A stretch of DNA of 64,000 nt from DATDFB01 sp035276475 (GTDB taxonomy: Bacteria > Acidobacteriota > Thermoanaerobaculia > Gp7-AA8): positions 28,010 to 92,009 of the forward strand of contig DATELQ010000069.1 of the NCBI GenBank assembly GCA_035276475.1, written 5' to 3'. Both the position numbers and the translations under genes were made by a program. The notes below the pieces were generated by a model that saw nothing but the letters and a program-made list of their open reading frames with translations, did no database searches and was not told the origin of the DNA. Within the stretch, counting starts at the first letter, position 1. The number at the start of each line of letters is the position of its first letter. Below, piece after piece: positions 37,013 to 48,621 of this stretch.

Positions 37013-38989
37013 TCAGCGCTCGGCCGTCGGCGAATGAAGAAATACCGCGCCGAGCGGAGGCAGCGTGAGATTGACCGACCACTTCCGCCCGTGCAGCGGA
37101 ATCGGCGCGGCCTCGACGGAGCCCATGTTCCCCTGCCCGCTGCCGCCGTAGATCTTGGCGTCGCTGTTGAGGATCTCCTGCCATTGGCCGCCGTACGGCA
37201 CGCCGATCGCGTAATTGTGATGCGGCAGGGGCGTGTAGCTCAGCGCGATGACGACGACGTCGCCCGACTTCGATTTGCGCATGAGAGACACGACGCTGTT
37301 CTCGCTGTCGCAGCAGTCGATCCACTCGAAGCCGTCGGGCGAGAAATCGAGCTCGTGCAGCGCCGGAATGGTTCGATACGCTTTATTGAGGTCCTCGACC
37401 CAGCGCTGCAGCTCCGCATGCTCCACGGTGTCGAGCAAATGCCAGTCGAGGCTCGTGTCGTGGTTCCACTCCCGCCATTGGGCGATCTCCCCGCCCATGA
37501 ACAACAGCTTCTTGGCCGGCTGCGCGACCATGTGCGCGAAGAGCAGGCGCAGGTTCGCGAATTTCTGCCAGTCGTCGCCCGGCATTTTTCCGATGAGCGA
37601 CCCTTTGCCGTGCACGACTTCGTCGTGCGACAGCGGCAAGACGAAGTTCTCCGTGAACGCATACATCATTCGGAACGTCAGGTCGTTGTGATGGAAGTGG
37701 CGGTGGACCGGGTCTTTGGCGAAATAGCGCAGGGAGTCGTGCATCCACCCCATGTCCCACTTCATGCCGAATCCGAGTCCGCCGATGTACGTCGGCCGCG
37801 ACACTCTCGGCCACGCCGTCGACTCCTCGGCGATGACATGAACGTCGGGATGGACTTTGTAGACGTCCTGATTGAGCCGTTGCAGAAACTCGATGGCCTC
37901 GAGGTTTTCGCGCCCGCCGTGCTTGTTCGGGATCCACTCCCCCGCCTTGCGCGAATAATCGAGATAGAGCATCGAGGCCACGGCGTCGACGCGCAATCCG
38001 TCGGCGTGATAGACGCCCAGCCAATAGAGCGCGCTCGATAAGAGAAAGGAGCGCACCTCGTTGCGGCCGTAATTGAAAATGAGCGAGTTCCAGTCGGGAT
38101 GAAAACCCTGCCGCGGATCGGCGTGCTCGAAGAGGTGCGTGCCGTCGAAGTACGAGAGGCCGTGCTCGTCGGTCGGGAAGTGGGACGGCACCCAGTCGAG
38201 GATGACGCCGATGTCGTGCTGGTGCAGGACGTCGACGAGGTACATGAAGTCCTGCGGCGTGCCGTAGCGGCTCGTCGGGGCAAAGAAGCCGGTGACCTGA
38301 TAGCCCCACGATCCATAGAACGGATGCTCCATGATCGGCAGGAGCTCGACGTGCGTGAAGTTCATCTTGCGCGCGTACTCGGCGAGCGGCGCGGCGATCT
38401 CGCGGTAGCCGAGCGGGCGATTGTGCTCGTCGGGGTTGCGGCGCCAGGACCCGAGGTGGACTTCGTAGATCGAGAACGGCGCCTCGAAGGAGTTGCGCGC
38501 GTGGCGGCCCTCCATCCACTCCGCGTCGTTCCACTCGTAGTCGAGGTCCCACACCACCGACGCGGTGAGCGGCGCCGTCTCCGCGTGAATGGCGAACGGA
38601 TCGGCCTTGTCGACTTTGTAGTGGTTGTGGCGCGAGCGGATGTGGAACTTGTACTTCGCTCCCTTGCCGACGTTCGGCACGAACGCTTCCCAGATGCCGG
38701 AGCCGCTATGCGCGGTCAGCGGATGCGCGTCGCGACTCCAATTGTTCCAGTCGCCGATGACGCTGACGCTCGCCGCGTTCGGGGCCCAGACGCCGAAGAT
38801 CGTGCCGCCTTCGACGACGTGCGCGCCGAGTTTTTCCCAGAGGCGGTGGTGGCTCCCCTCGTTGAAGAGGTGGTAGTCCCAGTCGCTGAGCAGCGAGGCC
38901 TTGGCGCCGCCCACGTCGATGGTCTCGCGCGGCACGACGTCGACGCCGAGGTCCTGCATCTGGGCGGTGATGTCGGTGTCGTTGTTCAT
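37013..38989 (-). CDS. glgB: 1,4-alpha-glucan branching enzyme GlgB
   Basis: Transfers alpha-1,4-glucan segments to make alpha-1,6 branches in glycogen-like polymers (GH13). The N-terminal CBM48-like domain (about residues 55-150) includes TIFGVWAPNA and VIGDWNNW. Catalytic motifs are all present: DWVPSHF (about residue 264), the nucleophile in GLRVDAVASM (about 328-337), the acid/base Glu in IAEESTAW (about 384), and LSHDEVVHGKGS (about 452). I chose the ATG at 38989 (658 residues) because upstream in-frame sequence is not protein-like and runs into the cold-shock promoter region. With the glgE and treS-mak genes a few kb away it completes a GlgE-type alpha-glucan pathway. Confidence 0.95.
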   Translation of the reverse strand: MNNDTDITAQMQDLGVDVVPRETIDVGGAKASLLSDWDYHLFNEGSHHRLWEKLGAHVVEGGTIFGVWAPNAASVSVIGDWNNWSRDAHPLTAHSGSGIWEAFVPNVGKGAKYKFHIRSRHNHYKVDKADPFAIHAETAPLTASVVWDLDYEWNDAEWMEGRHARNSFEAPFSIYEVHLGSWRRNPDEHNRPLGYREIAAPLAEYARKMNFTHVELLPIMEHPFYGSWGYQVTGFFAPTSRYGTPQDFMYLVDVLHQHDIGVILDWVPSHFPTDEHGLSYFDGTHLFEHADPRQGFHPDWNSLIFNYGRNEVRSFLLSSALYWLGVYHADGLRVDAVASMLYLDYSRKAGEWIPNKHGGRENLEAIEFLQRLNQDVYKVHPDVHVIAEESTAWPRVSRPTYIGGLGFGMKWDMGWMHDSLRYFAKDPVHRHFHHNDLTFRMMYAFTENFVLPLSHDEVVHGKGSLIGKMPGDDWQKFANLRLLFAHMVAQPAKKLLFMGGEIAQWREWNHDTSLDWHLLDTVEHAELQRWVEDLNKAYRTIPALHELDFSPDGFEWIDCCDSENSVVSLMRKSKSGDVVVIALSYTPLPHHNYAIGVPYGGQWQEILNSDAKIYGGSGQGNMGSVEAAPIPLHGRKWSVNLTLPPLGAVFLHSPTAER

Positions 38990-39103
38990 GGTCGCTGCGA
39001 TGGTAGCAAGGGGCGAGCCGCCGGGAATGACTGCCGGGAGGCAGTGGTTCCGGTCCGCGAAACTTGTGATGTGCCGCGGGGTCCCTCCGTTCGGCAGCAC
39101 AGA

Positions 39104-39109
39104 AAGGAG
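39104..39109 (+). promoter_or_regulatory. Ribosome binding site of the cold-shock gene
   Basis: A strong AAGGAGA-type sequence lies 8 bases before the GTG at 39118, and it is what decides this start. A small perfect 6-bp hairpin (ACTGCC/GGCAGT, 39030-39045) lies further upstream and could be part of the 5' leader. No promoter could be assigned confidently. Confidence 0.75.
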
Positions 39110-39117
39110 ATACACCC

Positions 39118-39321
39118 GTGAAACAGACCGGCACCGTCAAGTGGTTCAACGACGCCAAAGGGTTTGGCTTCATCACGACGGAGAAGGGCGAGGACGTGTT
39201 CGTGCACTTCTCGGCGATCCAGGGCCGCGGCTTCCGCAGCCTTCCGGAAGGCGCCGCCGTCGAGTTCGAAGTGACCACCGGCCCGAAGGGCCTGCAGGCC
39301 CAGAACGTCGTTCCTCTCTAA
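39118..39321 (+). CDS. Cold-shock domain protein (CspA family)
   Basis: A 67-residue single cold-shock domain that binds single-stranded RNA/DNA as an RNA chaperone. It has the family start GTVKWFND, RNP1 KGFGFI, RNP2 VFVHF, and the ending GPKGLQAQNV. Length is standard for the family. It starts with GTG and is preceded by a strong Shine-Dalgarno. It is divergent from glgB, with about 128 bases between the starts, and is closed by an intrinsic terminator, so it is monocistronic. Confidence 0.97.
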   Translation: MKQTGTVKWFNDAKGFGFITTEKGEDVFVHFSAIQGRGFRSLPEGAAVEFEVTTGPKGLQAQNVVPL

Positions 39322-39347
39322 TTCAGAAAAACAACGTAGTTTTAGGA

Positions 39348-39376
39348 AGGACAGGCATCCGTGCCTGTCCTTTTTG
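39348..39376 (+). terminator. Intrinsic terminator of the cold-shock gene
   Basis: A perfect 10-bp stem AGGACAGGCA/TGCCTGTCCT with a 4-base loop is followed by a run of T residues (39371-39375). It lies 26 bases after the stop codon. Confidence 0.93.
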
Positions 39377-39421
39377 TTGATGCCGCTTACGTCGCCGATT
39401 AGGTAGAAAACCTGCAATGAA

Positions 39422-39442
39422 TCGTCCTCGCCGGGAGGACGA
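39422..39442 (+). promoter_or_regulatory. Hairpin sequestering the Shine-Dalgarno of the NHL gene
   Basis: TCGTCCTC (39422-39429) pairs perfectly with GAGGACGA (39435-39442), with a 5-base loop. The Shine-Dalgarno GGGAGG (39433-39438) lies within the loop and 3' strand, and the ATG follows at 39443. Folded, this would hide the ribosome site. Thermometer-like or protein-dependent control is possible but unproven. Confidence 0.55.
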
Positions 39443-41476
39443 ATGAGACCAGCCCGATCCATTCTCATCACGGCCGCGGCGCTCGTCATCACCGTTGCTG
39501 CTGCGGCTGAGCCACTCCGTATCGCCACGCTCGCAGGCTCGTCCGCGGGCGGGGGGTACGTCGACGGGATCCGCACCGCCGCGCGCTTCTCCGGACCGCA
39601 GTCGCTCGCCGTCGCGAACGACGGCACCGTCTACGTCGCCGACACGCGCAACCACGTCATCCGCGCCATCGCGCCGGACGGCTTCGTCTCCACCGTCGCC
39701 GGCGTGGCCGGTGAGCGCGGCAGCAACGACGGCGCCGGACGCCAGGCGCGCTTCAACTTCCCCGCCGGCATCGCCGTCGATGCGAACGGTACGATCTACG
39801 TCGCCGATACGAACAATCACACCATCCGCAAGATTGTCGCCGGCGTCGTGACGACGCTCGCCGGCAGCGCCGGCGTCTCCGGCACCGCGGACGGCAACGG
39901 CGCCGCGGCGCGCTTCACGTTCCCCGTCGGCATCGGCGTCGCCCTGGACGGCACCATCTACGTCGCCGACACGAACAATCACGCCATCCGCAAGATCACG
40001 CCCGACGGCTCGGTCACGACGCTCGCCGGCGTGAAACGCGCCCTCGGATACAACGACGGATTCGGCACGCAGGCGTCGTTCCGCTATCCATTCGACCTCG
40101 CCGTGGCCCCCGACGGCACGATCTACGTCGCCGACACGAGCAATGAGCTCATTCGCAAAGTGACGCCGGAGGGGCGCGTCACGACCGTCGCCGGCGCCGC
40201 GCAGACGACCGGCACCACCGACGGCACCGGCAACGCCGCGCGCTTCGATCACCCGTGGGGTATCGCCGTCGACGCCGCGGGCAACGTCTACGTGGCCGAC
40301 GCCGAGAACGAAATGATCCGCAAGATCCGCCCCGACGGCACGGTGTCGACGCTCGCCGGCTTCGCCGCGCGCTTCGTTCATCCGAACGACGTCGCCGTCG
40401 ACGCCGCCGGCAACGTGCTCGTCGCCGATCGCGACAACGAGGCCATTCGCATCGTCTCCCCCGCCGGCGTGACGACGACGTTCGCCGGCTCGATGCCGGA
40501 ATTCGGAAACGGCGACGGCCCCGGTAACCTGGCGCGCTTCACCTTTCCGGACTCCGTCGCCAGCGATTCGCTCGGGAACATCTACGTCGCCGACGGCAAC
40601 CACACGATCCGCAAGATCACGCCGCAAGGGGTCGTGACGACGTTCGCCGGCCAGGCGGGACAGAGAGGCTCCGCCGACGGCACCGGCAGCGTGGCGCGCT
40701 TCTACAATCCGTCCGGCGTCGCCGTCGACGCGAACGACAACGTCTACGTCGCCGACACGAACAACCACACGATCCGCAAGATCACGCCGTCGCGCGTCGT
40801 CACGACGATCGCCGGCCTGGCCGGCACCAGCGGCTACGAAGACGGCACCGGCTCGCAGGCGCGCTTTCAGTACCCGTGGGACGTCGCGGTCGACTCGCGC
40901 GGCAATGTCTACGTCGCTGACACCTACAACCACAAGATCCGCATGATCGAGCCGTCGGGCGTGGTGACGACGTTCGCGGGCGGCTCGCTGGGCAGCTCCG
41001 ACGGCATCGGCCGCACCGCCACGTTCAATTACCCGACCGGCATCGCCGTCGACGCTGCGCGCAATCTCTACATCGCCGACTGGGGCAACAGCTCGATCCG
41101 CAGGATCACGCAGGCCGGCGCCGTGACGACGATCGCCGGCAAATCGGGCAGCAGCGGCAGCGACGACGGCACCGGCTCCGCCGCGCGCTTCGATCATCCG
41201 AACGACGTCGCGGCCAAGCCCGACGGCACGCTCTACGTCGTCGACACCGACAACCACACGATCCGCGAGATCACGCCCCTCGGCCTCGTGACGACGATCG
41301 CCGGTCTCCCAGGAACGTCCGGCAACGTCGACGGCGTCGGCCCCACCGCGCGCTTCCTCTTCCCGAACGGCATCACGCTCGATCCGAGCGGCCGCATCGT
41401 CGTCGCCGATACGTACAACCACGCGATTCGCATCGGCTTCGCGCCGCAGCCGCGGCGGCGGGCGGTGGGGCACTGA
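39443..41476 (+). CDS. Secreted NHL-repeat beta-propeller protein (677 residues)
   Basis: A signal peptide is present (MRPARSILITAAALVITV then AAAAEP). The rest is twelve NHL-type repeats of about 50-56 residues, each ending in a version of [IV]-YVADT-x-N-[HE]-x-IR-[KR]-[IV] and carrying VTT-[IFL]-AG and ARF-x-x-P steps. Twelve repeats fit two six-bladed propellers. Such proteins usually bind protein, RNA or carbohydrate ligands and rarely have enzyme activity; no catalytic residues stand out. The start is supported by GGGAGG upstream. It converges on the nucleotidyltransferase gene with 13 bases between stops. Confidence 0.92.
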   Translation: MRPARSILITAAALVITVAAAAEPLRIATLAGSSAGGGYVDGIRTAARFSGPQSLAVANDGTVYVADTRNHVIRAIAPDGFVSTVAGVAGERGSNDGAGRQARFNFPAGIAVDANGTIYVADTNNHTIRKIVAGVVTTLAGSAGVSGTADGNGAAARFTFPVGIGVALDGTIYVADTNNHAIRKITPDGSVTTLAGVKRALGYNDGFGTQASFRYPFDLAVAPDGTIYVADTSNELIRKVTPEGRVTTVAGAAQTTGTTDGTGNAARFDHPWGIAVDAAGNVYVADAENEMIRKIRPDGTVSTLAGFAARFVHPNDVAVDAAGNVLVADRDNEAIRIVSPAGVTTTFAGSMPEFGNGDGPGNLARFTFPDSVASDSLGNIYVADGNHTIRKITPQGVVTTFAGQAGQRGSADGTGSVARFYNPSGVAVDANDNVYVADTNNHTIRKITPSRVVTTIAGLAGTSGYEDGTGSQARFQYPWDVAVDSRGNVYVADTYNHKIRMIEPSGVVTTFAGGSLGSSDGIGRTATFNYPTGIAVDAARNLYIADWGNSSIRRITQAGAVTTIAGKSGSSGSDDGTGSAARFDHPNDVAAKPDGTLYVVDTDNHTIREITPLGLVTTIAGLPGTSGNVDGVGPTARFLFPNGITLDPSGRIVVADTYNHAIRIGFAPQPRRRAVGH

Positions 41477-41489
41477 CGCTTCCGCGCAT

Positions 41490-42083
41490 TCACACCCGTC
41501 CTTTTTGTTTGCGGCGGAGGAGCTTCTCGAAGTCGTCGTAGATCTCCGGCATCTCCAGCACGGAAGAGAACTCGCGCAGGTGGTGGCGAATGCGAGCGAG
41601 GTCGAGATTCGGGTTCATGGTGAGAATCACATCGATGTCGAGCCAGTCCTTCGGCCGCCGCGCCACCGCCTTCATGATCACGAGGTCTTCGGCGGAGGAG
41701 ATGCGAAGCCGTAGCCGCTTGACGTCAACCATCGACGCACGCTCCACCGCTTCGCGCTCGAACGGCAGCCCGCCGAGCGACACGTCGACCTCTACGCCGC
41801 TCTTGTCATGCCGGAGCAACAGCATGCGCGAGCGTGACGCAAAGTCGAGAGCGTCGTCGATGCGAGGCACCAACCCATAGCGCGCAGCGGAGTCGAGGGC
41901 GCGCTGCCATCCAACGTCGTCCGCAAGCACGACGGCATCGACATCCTTCGTGATGCGCGGCCGCCCGCGGATGGAGACGGCGACACCGCCGATGATTGCT
42001 CCGTCGATATGCTCGCTCGTCAGCCATTGCATGACGGCCTTCAGAGCAGGGACCAGCGTCGACGGTTGAATCGCGTCGCTCAC
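41490..42083 (-). CDS. Nucleotidyltransferase-fold protein (MNT/AbiEii-like), possible toxin-antitoxin component
   Basis: A protein of 197 residues. Near residue 31 it has IIGGVAVSIRG followed by RITKDVDAVV, matching the GG-(x)n-D-x-D active-site signature of polymerase-beta-like nucleotidyltransferases; a later acidic patch (VEVDVSL) may supply the third carboxylate. SAEDLVIMKAVARRPKDWLDI fits the helical part of AbiEii/MNT-type proteins. It overlaps the 72-residue gene upstream by ATGA (42080-42083). Such pairs are often toxin-antitoxin or defence modules. Which partner would be toxic cannot be told from sequence. Confidence 0.75.
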   Translation of the reverse strand: MSDAIQPSTLVPALKAVMQWLTSEHIDGAIIGGVAVSIRGRPRITKDVDAVVLADDVGWQRALDSAARYGLVPRIDDALDFASRSRMLLLRHDKSGVEVDVSLGGLPFEREAVERASMVDVKRLRLRISSAEDLVIMKAVARRPKDWLDIDVILTMNPNLDLARIRHHLREFSSVLEMPEIYDDFEKLLRRKQKGRV

Positions 42084-42298
42084 TGCAGGTAATGCGCGTA
42101 CAGGCGCATCCAGATGTCGCGAACGCGCCGGAGATCCTCCTCCTCGTCAGCGGCAGGCGGGAAGAGATCGGCAGAGGCAACTAGCGTTTCCAGGTCGCGA
42201 AATCTCTCCTCCGGCGTCTTCGCGCGCGCCTCTGCGTCCGTGAACTCATTCACGATCTTCCACCGCTCCATCCAGGCGCGCGCTTCCTCGCGAGTCAT
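42080..42298 (-). CDS. Small charged protein (72 residues) paired with the nucleotidyltransferase
   Basis: A highly charged, mostly helical small protein (MTREEARAWMERWKIVNEF, then TPEERFRDLETLVASADLFP). It resembles small proteins that accompany nucleotidyltransferase genes, but I cannot name the family. The stop overlaps the start of the nucleotidyltransferase (ATGA). The start follows the treS-mak stop by 9 bases, with a plausible Shine-Dalgarno in GGGGTAGGA. It is too short for a typical HEPN partner. Confidence 0.7.
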   Translation of the reverse strand: MTREEARAWMERWKIVNEFTDAEARAKTPEERFRDLETLVASADLFPPAADEEEDLRRVRDIWMRLYAHYLQ

Positions 42299-42307
42299 GC
42301 GGAAATC

Positions 42308-45556
<3,249 letters not shown>

Positions 45557-45621
45557 AGTGCTGAGTGCTGTGTGCTGAGTGCTGAGTAACGCATTGAACT
45601 CAGCACTCAGCACTCAGCACT
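45557..45621. repeat. Palindromic heptamer repeat filling the glgE-treS spacer
   Basis: Four consecutive GTGCTGA-type heptamers (about 45558-45587) face three complementary TCAGCAC-type heptamers (about 45598-45620) across a 10-base loop, giving a stem of about 23 bp with one mismatch. It fills essentially the whole spacer and touches the treS ATG. In kind it resembles the heptanucleotide tandem repeats (STRR) of filamentous cyanobacteria. It may attenuate, stabilise or regulate treS expression. Confidence 0.85.
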
Positions 45622-47562
45622 TCATAGGAAGTATTCGAAATCACGTTCCGTCCTTACCTTTCGGCGAATTCTAAACACGTGCGCCGGCACCACCTGCGGA
45701 TTCAATTGCACGTAATTCCGCGGCCCGTGCCAGGTGTAGCGCGCGCCCGACAGGAGCTCGTGTACCTGGAAGGGGCGGTTGGGGTCGAGGTTCAGGGCAT
45801 TGAGATCGAGCTCGATCCAGCCGGCCTGCGGATTGTGCGGGTCGACGTTGACGACGGTGAGGACGACGTCGTCGCCCTGCGACTTGCTGTAGCAGAGAAT
45901 CTCGTCGTTCGTCGTGTCGTGGAATCGCAGCGTGACGTTTTGCTGCAATGCCGGGTTCTCGCGGCGGACGCGATTGACGAGGGCAATCATCTCCGTCAGG
46001 TCGTCGTCGGCGTCGCCCCAGTTCTTGACCTCGTATTTCTCGGAGTCGAGATACTCCTCGCTCCCCGGCTCGCGCGCGGTGTTGACGAAGCGCTCGAACG
46101 CGGGACCGTAAATCCCGTAATTTGCGCTCAGCGTCGCGGCGAGCATCAGGCGGATCACGAAGGCCGGACGGCCGCCGTATTGCAGATACTCGGGGAGGAT
46201 GTCGGGCGTATTCGGCCAGGCATTGGGGCGGAAGAAGTCGCTCACGGGCGGCTTGGTGATCTCTTTGAAGTACTCGGTCAATTCGTATTTCGTGTTGCGC
46301 CACGCAAAGTACGTATACGACTGCGTGAATCCCGCCTTCGCCAGCCAGTACATGATCCGCGGCCGCGTAAACGCCTCGGCCAGAAAAATGAGGTCGGGAG
46401 TCTCGCGCTTCAATTCATTGAGCGCCCAATGCCAGAACGGCAGCGGCTTCGTGTGCGGATTGTCGACGCGGAAGATGCGCACGCCTTTGTCGATCCAGAA
46501 GCGGAAGACGTCGCGCAGCTCCTCCCACAGCTCCTTCCACGCGCCCGACTCGAAGTGGAACGGGTAGATGTCCTGATATTTCTTCGGCGGATTCTCGGCG
46601 TATTGCACGCTGCCGTCGGGGCGCTTCAGGAACCACTCCGGATGCTCGCGCACGTACGGATGATCGGGCGCGGTCTGGAAGGCGACGTCGAGGGCGATCT
46701 CGATGCCGTGCTCCTTCGCGCTGGCCACGAGGCGCTTGAAGTCGCGCATCGTGCCGAGGGACTCGTGGATGTCTTTGTGTCCGGCGATCGCCCAGGGGCT
46801 GCCGACGTCGCTCTCTGTCGACGCGACGCTGTTGTTCCGCCCCTTGCGGAACGTCTTCCCGATCGGATGGATCGGCGGGAGGTAGAGGACGTCGAAACCC
46901 ATCCGGGCGACGCGCGGGAGCTGCGCCTCGACGCCGGCGAACGTGCCGAAGGAGCGCGGGAAGAGCTCGTACCAGGTGCTGAAGGCGGCCTTGCGGCGAT
47001 CGACTTCGATCGCAAATTCGCACGGCAGGCGCGAGACGAAGTGCCGCTCGCCGTTGCGCCACATCAGCTCGAGGAGCTCGTCGCTGCGCACGGCGTGCAC
47101 CTTATCGGCGGCGTCGTCGCTCCCCTCCATCACGCTCACGTAGTGCTCGAGGCGCGCGCGGTCGCGGCCCTTCGCGCGCGCGGCGGCGGCGCGGACCATC
47201 TCCAGGCCGATGAGGAGCTGCACGTCGTAGTCGCCGGCGGCGCGCTTCTGCAGGTCGCGGTGCCAGGTGAGGAAGTGGTCGATCCACGCCTCGATGGTGA
47301 AGAGATAGCAGCCGAGCTTCTCGACGCGGAGCTCGGCGCGCCAGCGGTCGTTGACGAGCGCGCGCATGCGCGTCTCGATCGGCGTTTTCTCCGAGGCGTG
47401 GCGATGGAGGAGAACCGCGGAGATGAGATCGTGGCCGTCGGCGAAGATGTCGGCTTCGACGGCGACGTCGTCGCCCTCCACGCGCTTCGCCGGAAACGCG
47501 CCGTTGTCGACGCTCGGCTGCACTCCCTCGATGATGACCCGGGCCCTGCCGTCGAATACCAC
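45622..47562 (-). CDS. glgE: Alpha-1,4-glucan:maltose-1-phosphate maltosyltransferase GlgE
   Basis: Extends alpha-1,4-glucan with maltosyl units from maltose 1-phosphate (GH13_3). N-terminal features typical of GlgE are present: VIIEGVQPSVDNGAFPAKR and EADIFADGHD, a helical insert, then the catalytic core with WYELFPRSFG and VLYLPPIHPIG. The nucleophile is D367 in FRVDNPHTKPLPFW, the acid/base E396 in FLAEAFTRP, and the transition-state Asp lies in NTPDIL. The GTG at 47562 is the best start I can see (646 residues; there is no in-frame ATG nearby and no clear Shine-Dalgarno). It follows the membrane protein gene by 29 bases and precedes treS-mak. Confidence 0.93.
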   Translation of the reverse strand: MVFDGRARVIIEGVQPSVDNGAFPAKRVEGDDVAVEADIFADGHDLISAVLLHRHASEKTPIETRMRALVNDRWRAELRVEKLGCYLFTIEAWIDHFLTWHRDLQKRAAGDYDVQLLIGLEMVRAAAARAKGRDRARLEHYVSVMEGSDDAADKVHAVRSDELLELMWRNGERHFVSRLPCEFAIEVDRRKAAFSTWYELFPRSFGTFAGVEAQLPRVARMGFDVLYLPPIHPIGKTFRKGRNNSVASTESDVGSPWAIAGHKDIHESLGTMRDFKRLVASAKEHGIEIALDVAFQTAPDHPYVREHPEWFLKRPDGSVQYAENPPKKYQDIYPFHFESGAWKELWEELRDVFRFWIDKGVRIFRVDNPHTKPLPFWHWALNELKRETPDLIFLAEAFTRPRIMYWLAKAGFTQSYTYFAWRNTKYELTEYFKEITKPPVSDFFRPNAWPNTPDILPEYLQYGGRPAFVIRLMLAATLSANYGIYGPAFERFVNTAREPGSEEYLDSEKYEVKNWGDADDDLTEMIALVNRVRRENPALQQNVTLRFHDTTNDEILCYSKSQGDDVVLTVVNVDPHNPQAGWIELDLNALNLDPNRPFQVHELLSGARYTWHGPRNYVQLNPQVVPAHVFRIRRKVRTERDFEYFL

Positions 47563-47591
47563 GCGGCGGGTGGGTGCCAGAGACGTGCCCG

Positions 47592-48605
47592 TCAGAGGAG
47601 TTTGCGCAGGAGCGGCCGCACCAGAAATCCGAGAACGCTCGCCGCGGGGCCGCTGCGGAAGGAGCCGAGGCGGACGAGCTGCTCGCCGGCGACGAAGAGC
47701 GCGACCAGGCCGGCGATGAGCTGGCGGTTCGAGTACGCGGTGATGAGACCGAGGATCGCGAAGGTCAGAACGAACGCGGCGACGGGCGCGGAGAGGTGCT
47801 GGTAGTCGTAGCCGTAGCGCTGTTGCAGGCGGAATTGGTCGGCAACCGGGAGCAGCGTCGCCAGCGGCTCGCGCAGCAGCAGGGCGTCGCTGTGCACGCG
47901 GTCGTCCGGCGTCGCGGTGATCGGCGTGCCGTGGCCCGGCGGGCGCACGAACGGCGACTCTTCGGCGCGCCGCCCGCCGGCGACCCAATAGACGATGTAG
48001 GCGATGACGCCAAACGACGAGCCGGCGGGGCGGCGCTGAGTAAAAACGACGAGGAAGCGGAGCGCCATCTCCATCAAGAGAAACGCGGCAACGACGACGG
48101 TCCAGGCGGGGATCGGCCGAAGGGCCATTTTCTCGCTCACCATGTAGGCGACGACCAGGAAGAGCAGAAAGAGCTCGCTCAGGAGCGACATCATCGTCAT
48201 CTGCGACGGCAGAACGCCGAGCTCCGAGCCGATGCGCTCCTGCACGATGGCCGGCAGATGCCCGGTGAGGAGCGAGAGCGCGCCGGCGGTCTTGCGCTTC
48301 TGCTCGCGCGCCAGCGCCGCGCGCCACTCCGCCGCAAGCGCCGTCTCGGAATCGGCGTCGTAGCGCGCGGTGACGCGCATGGCGTGGTGCTCGCGCCACG
48401 GCTCGAGCGTGTAGCGCACGCCCTGCGGCAGCGCCTCGGCGGAGACGACTTCAAAGTATTGCTCGTCCCACAGCACGGCGGTGCCGGGAAACTCCGCGCT
48501 CGTATTCGTCTTCTCGACGCGTGCCCTCCACGGTTTCGGCAGGCGCGAGGACAGCACGATGCGCTCGCCGTCGACGCGGACGCGGTCGGACCCGAACGGT
48601 GTCAT
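47592..48605 (-). CDS. Predicted membrane protein of unknown function (337 residues)
   Basis: The N-terminal 145 residues are soluble and rich in charged residues (DEQYFEVVSAEALPQGV, YTLEPWREHHAMRVTARYD). Hydrophobic segments follow at about residues 145-165, 172-195 and 205-220, then two more near the C-terminus (APVAAFVLTFAILGLI, LIAGLVALFVAGEQ). I do not recognise the family. It starts 16 bases after arsM and ends 29 bases before glgE, so it is probably co-transcribed with both. Confidence 0.8.
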   Translation of the reverse strand: MTPFGSDRVRVDGERIVLSSRLPKPWRARVEKTNTSAEFPGTAVLWDEQYFEVVSAEALPQGVRYTLEPWREHHAMRVTARYDADSETALAAEWRAALAREQKRKTAGALSLLTGHLPAIVQERIGSELGVLPSQMTMMSLLSELFLLFLVVAYMVSEKMALRPIPAWTVVVAAFLLMEMALRFLVVFTQRRPAGSSFGVIAYIVYWVAGGRRAEESPFVRPPGHGTPITATPDDRVHSDALLLREPLATLLPVADQFRLQQRYGYDYQHLSAPVAAFVLTFAILGLITAYSNRQLIAGLVALFVAGEQLVRLGSFRSGPAASVLGFLVRPLLRKLL

Positions 48606-48621
48606 GTGCGGACGATTGTAC

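Noticed and set aside
39348..39376. Possible small RNA or transposon end at the AGGACAGGCA palindrome
   Set aside because: Stem, tetraloop and T-run after the cold-shock gene fit an ordinary intrinsic terminator.
47563..48399. N-terminal extension of GlgE (279 extra residues)
   Set aside because: The extension is an Arg-rich shadow of the upstream membrane protein gene. GlgE homology starts only near VVFDGRARVIIEG.
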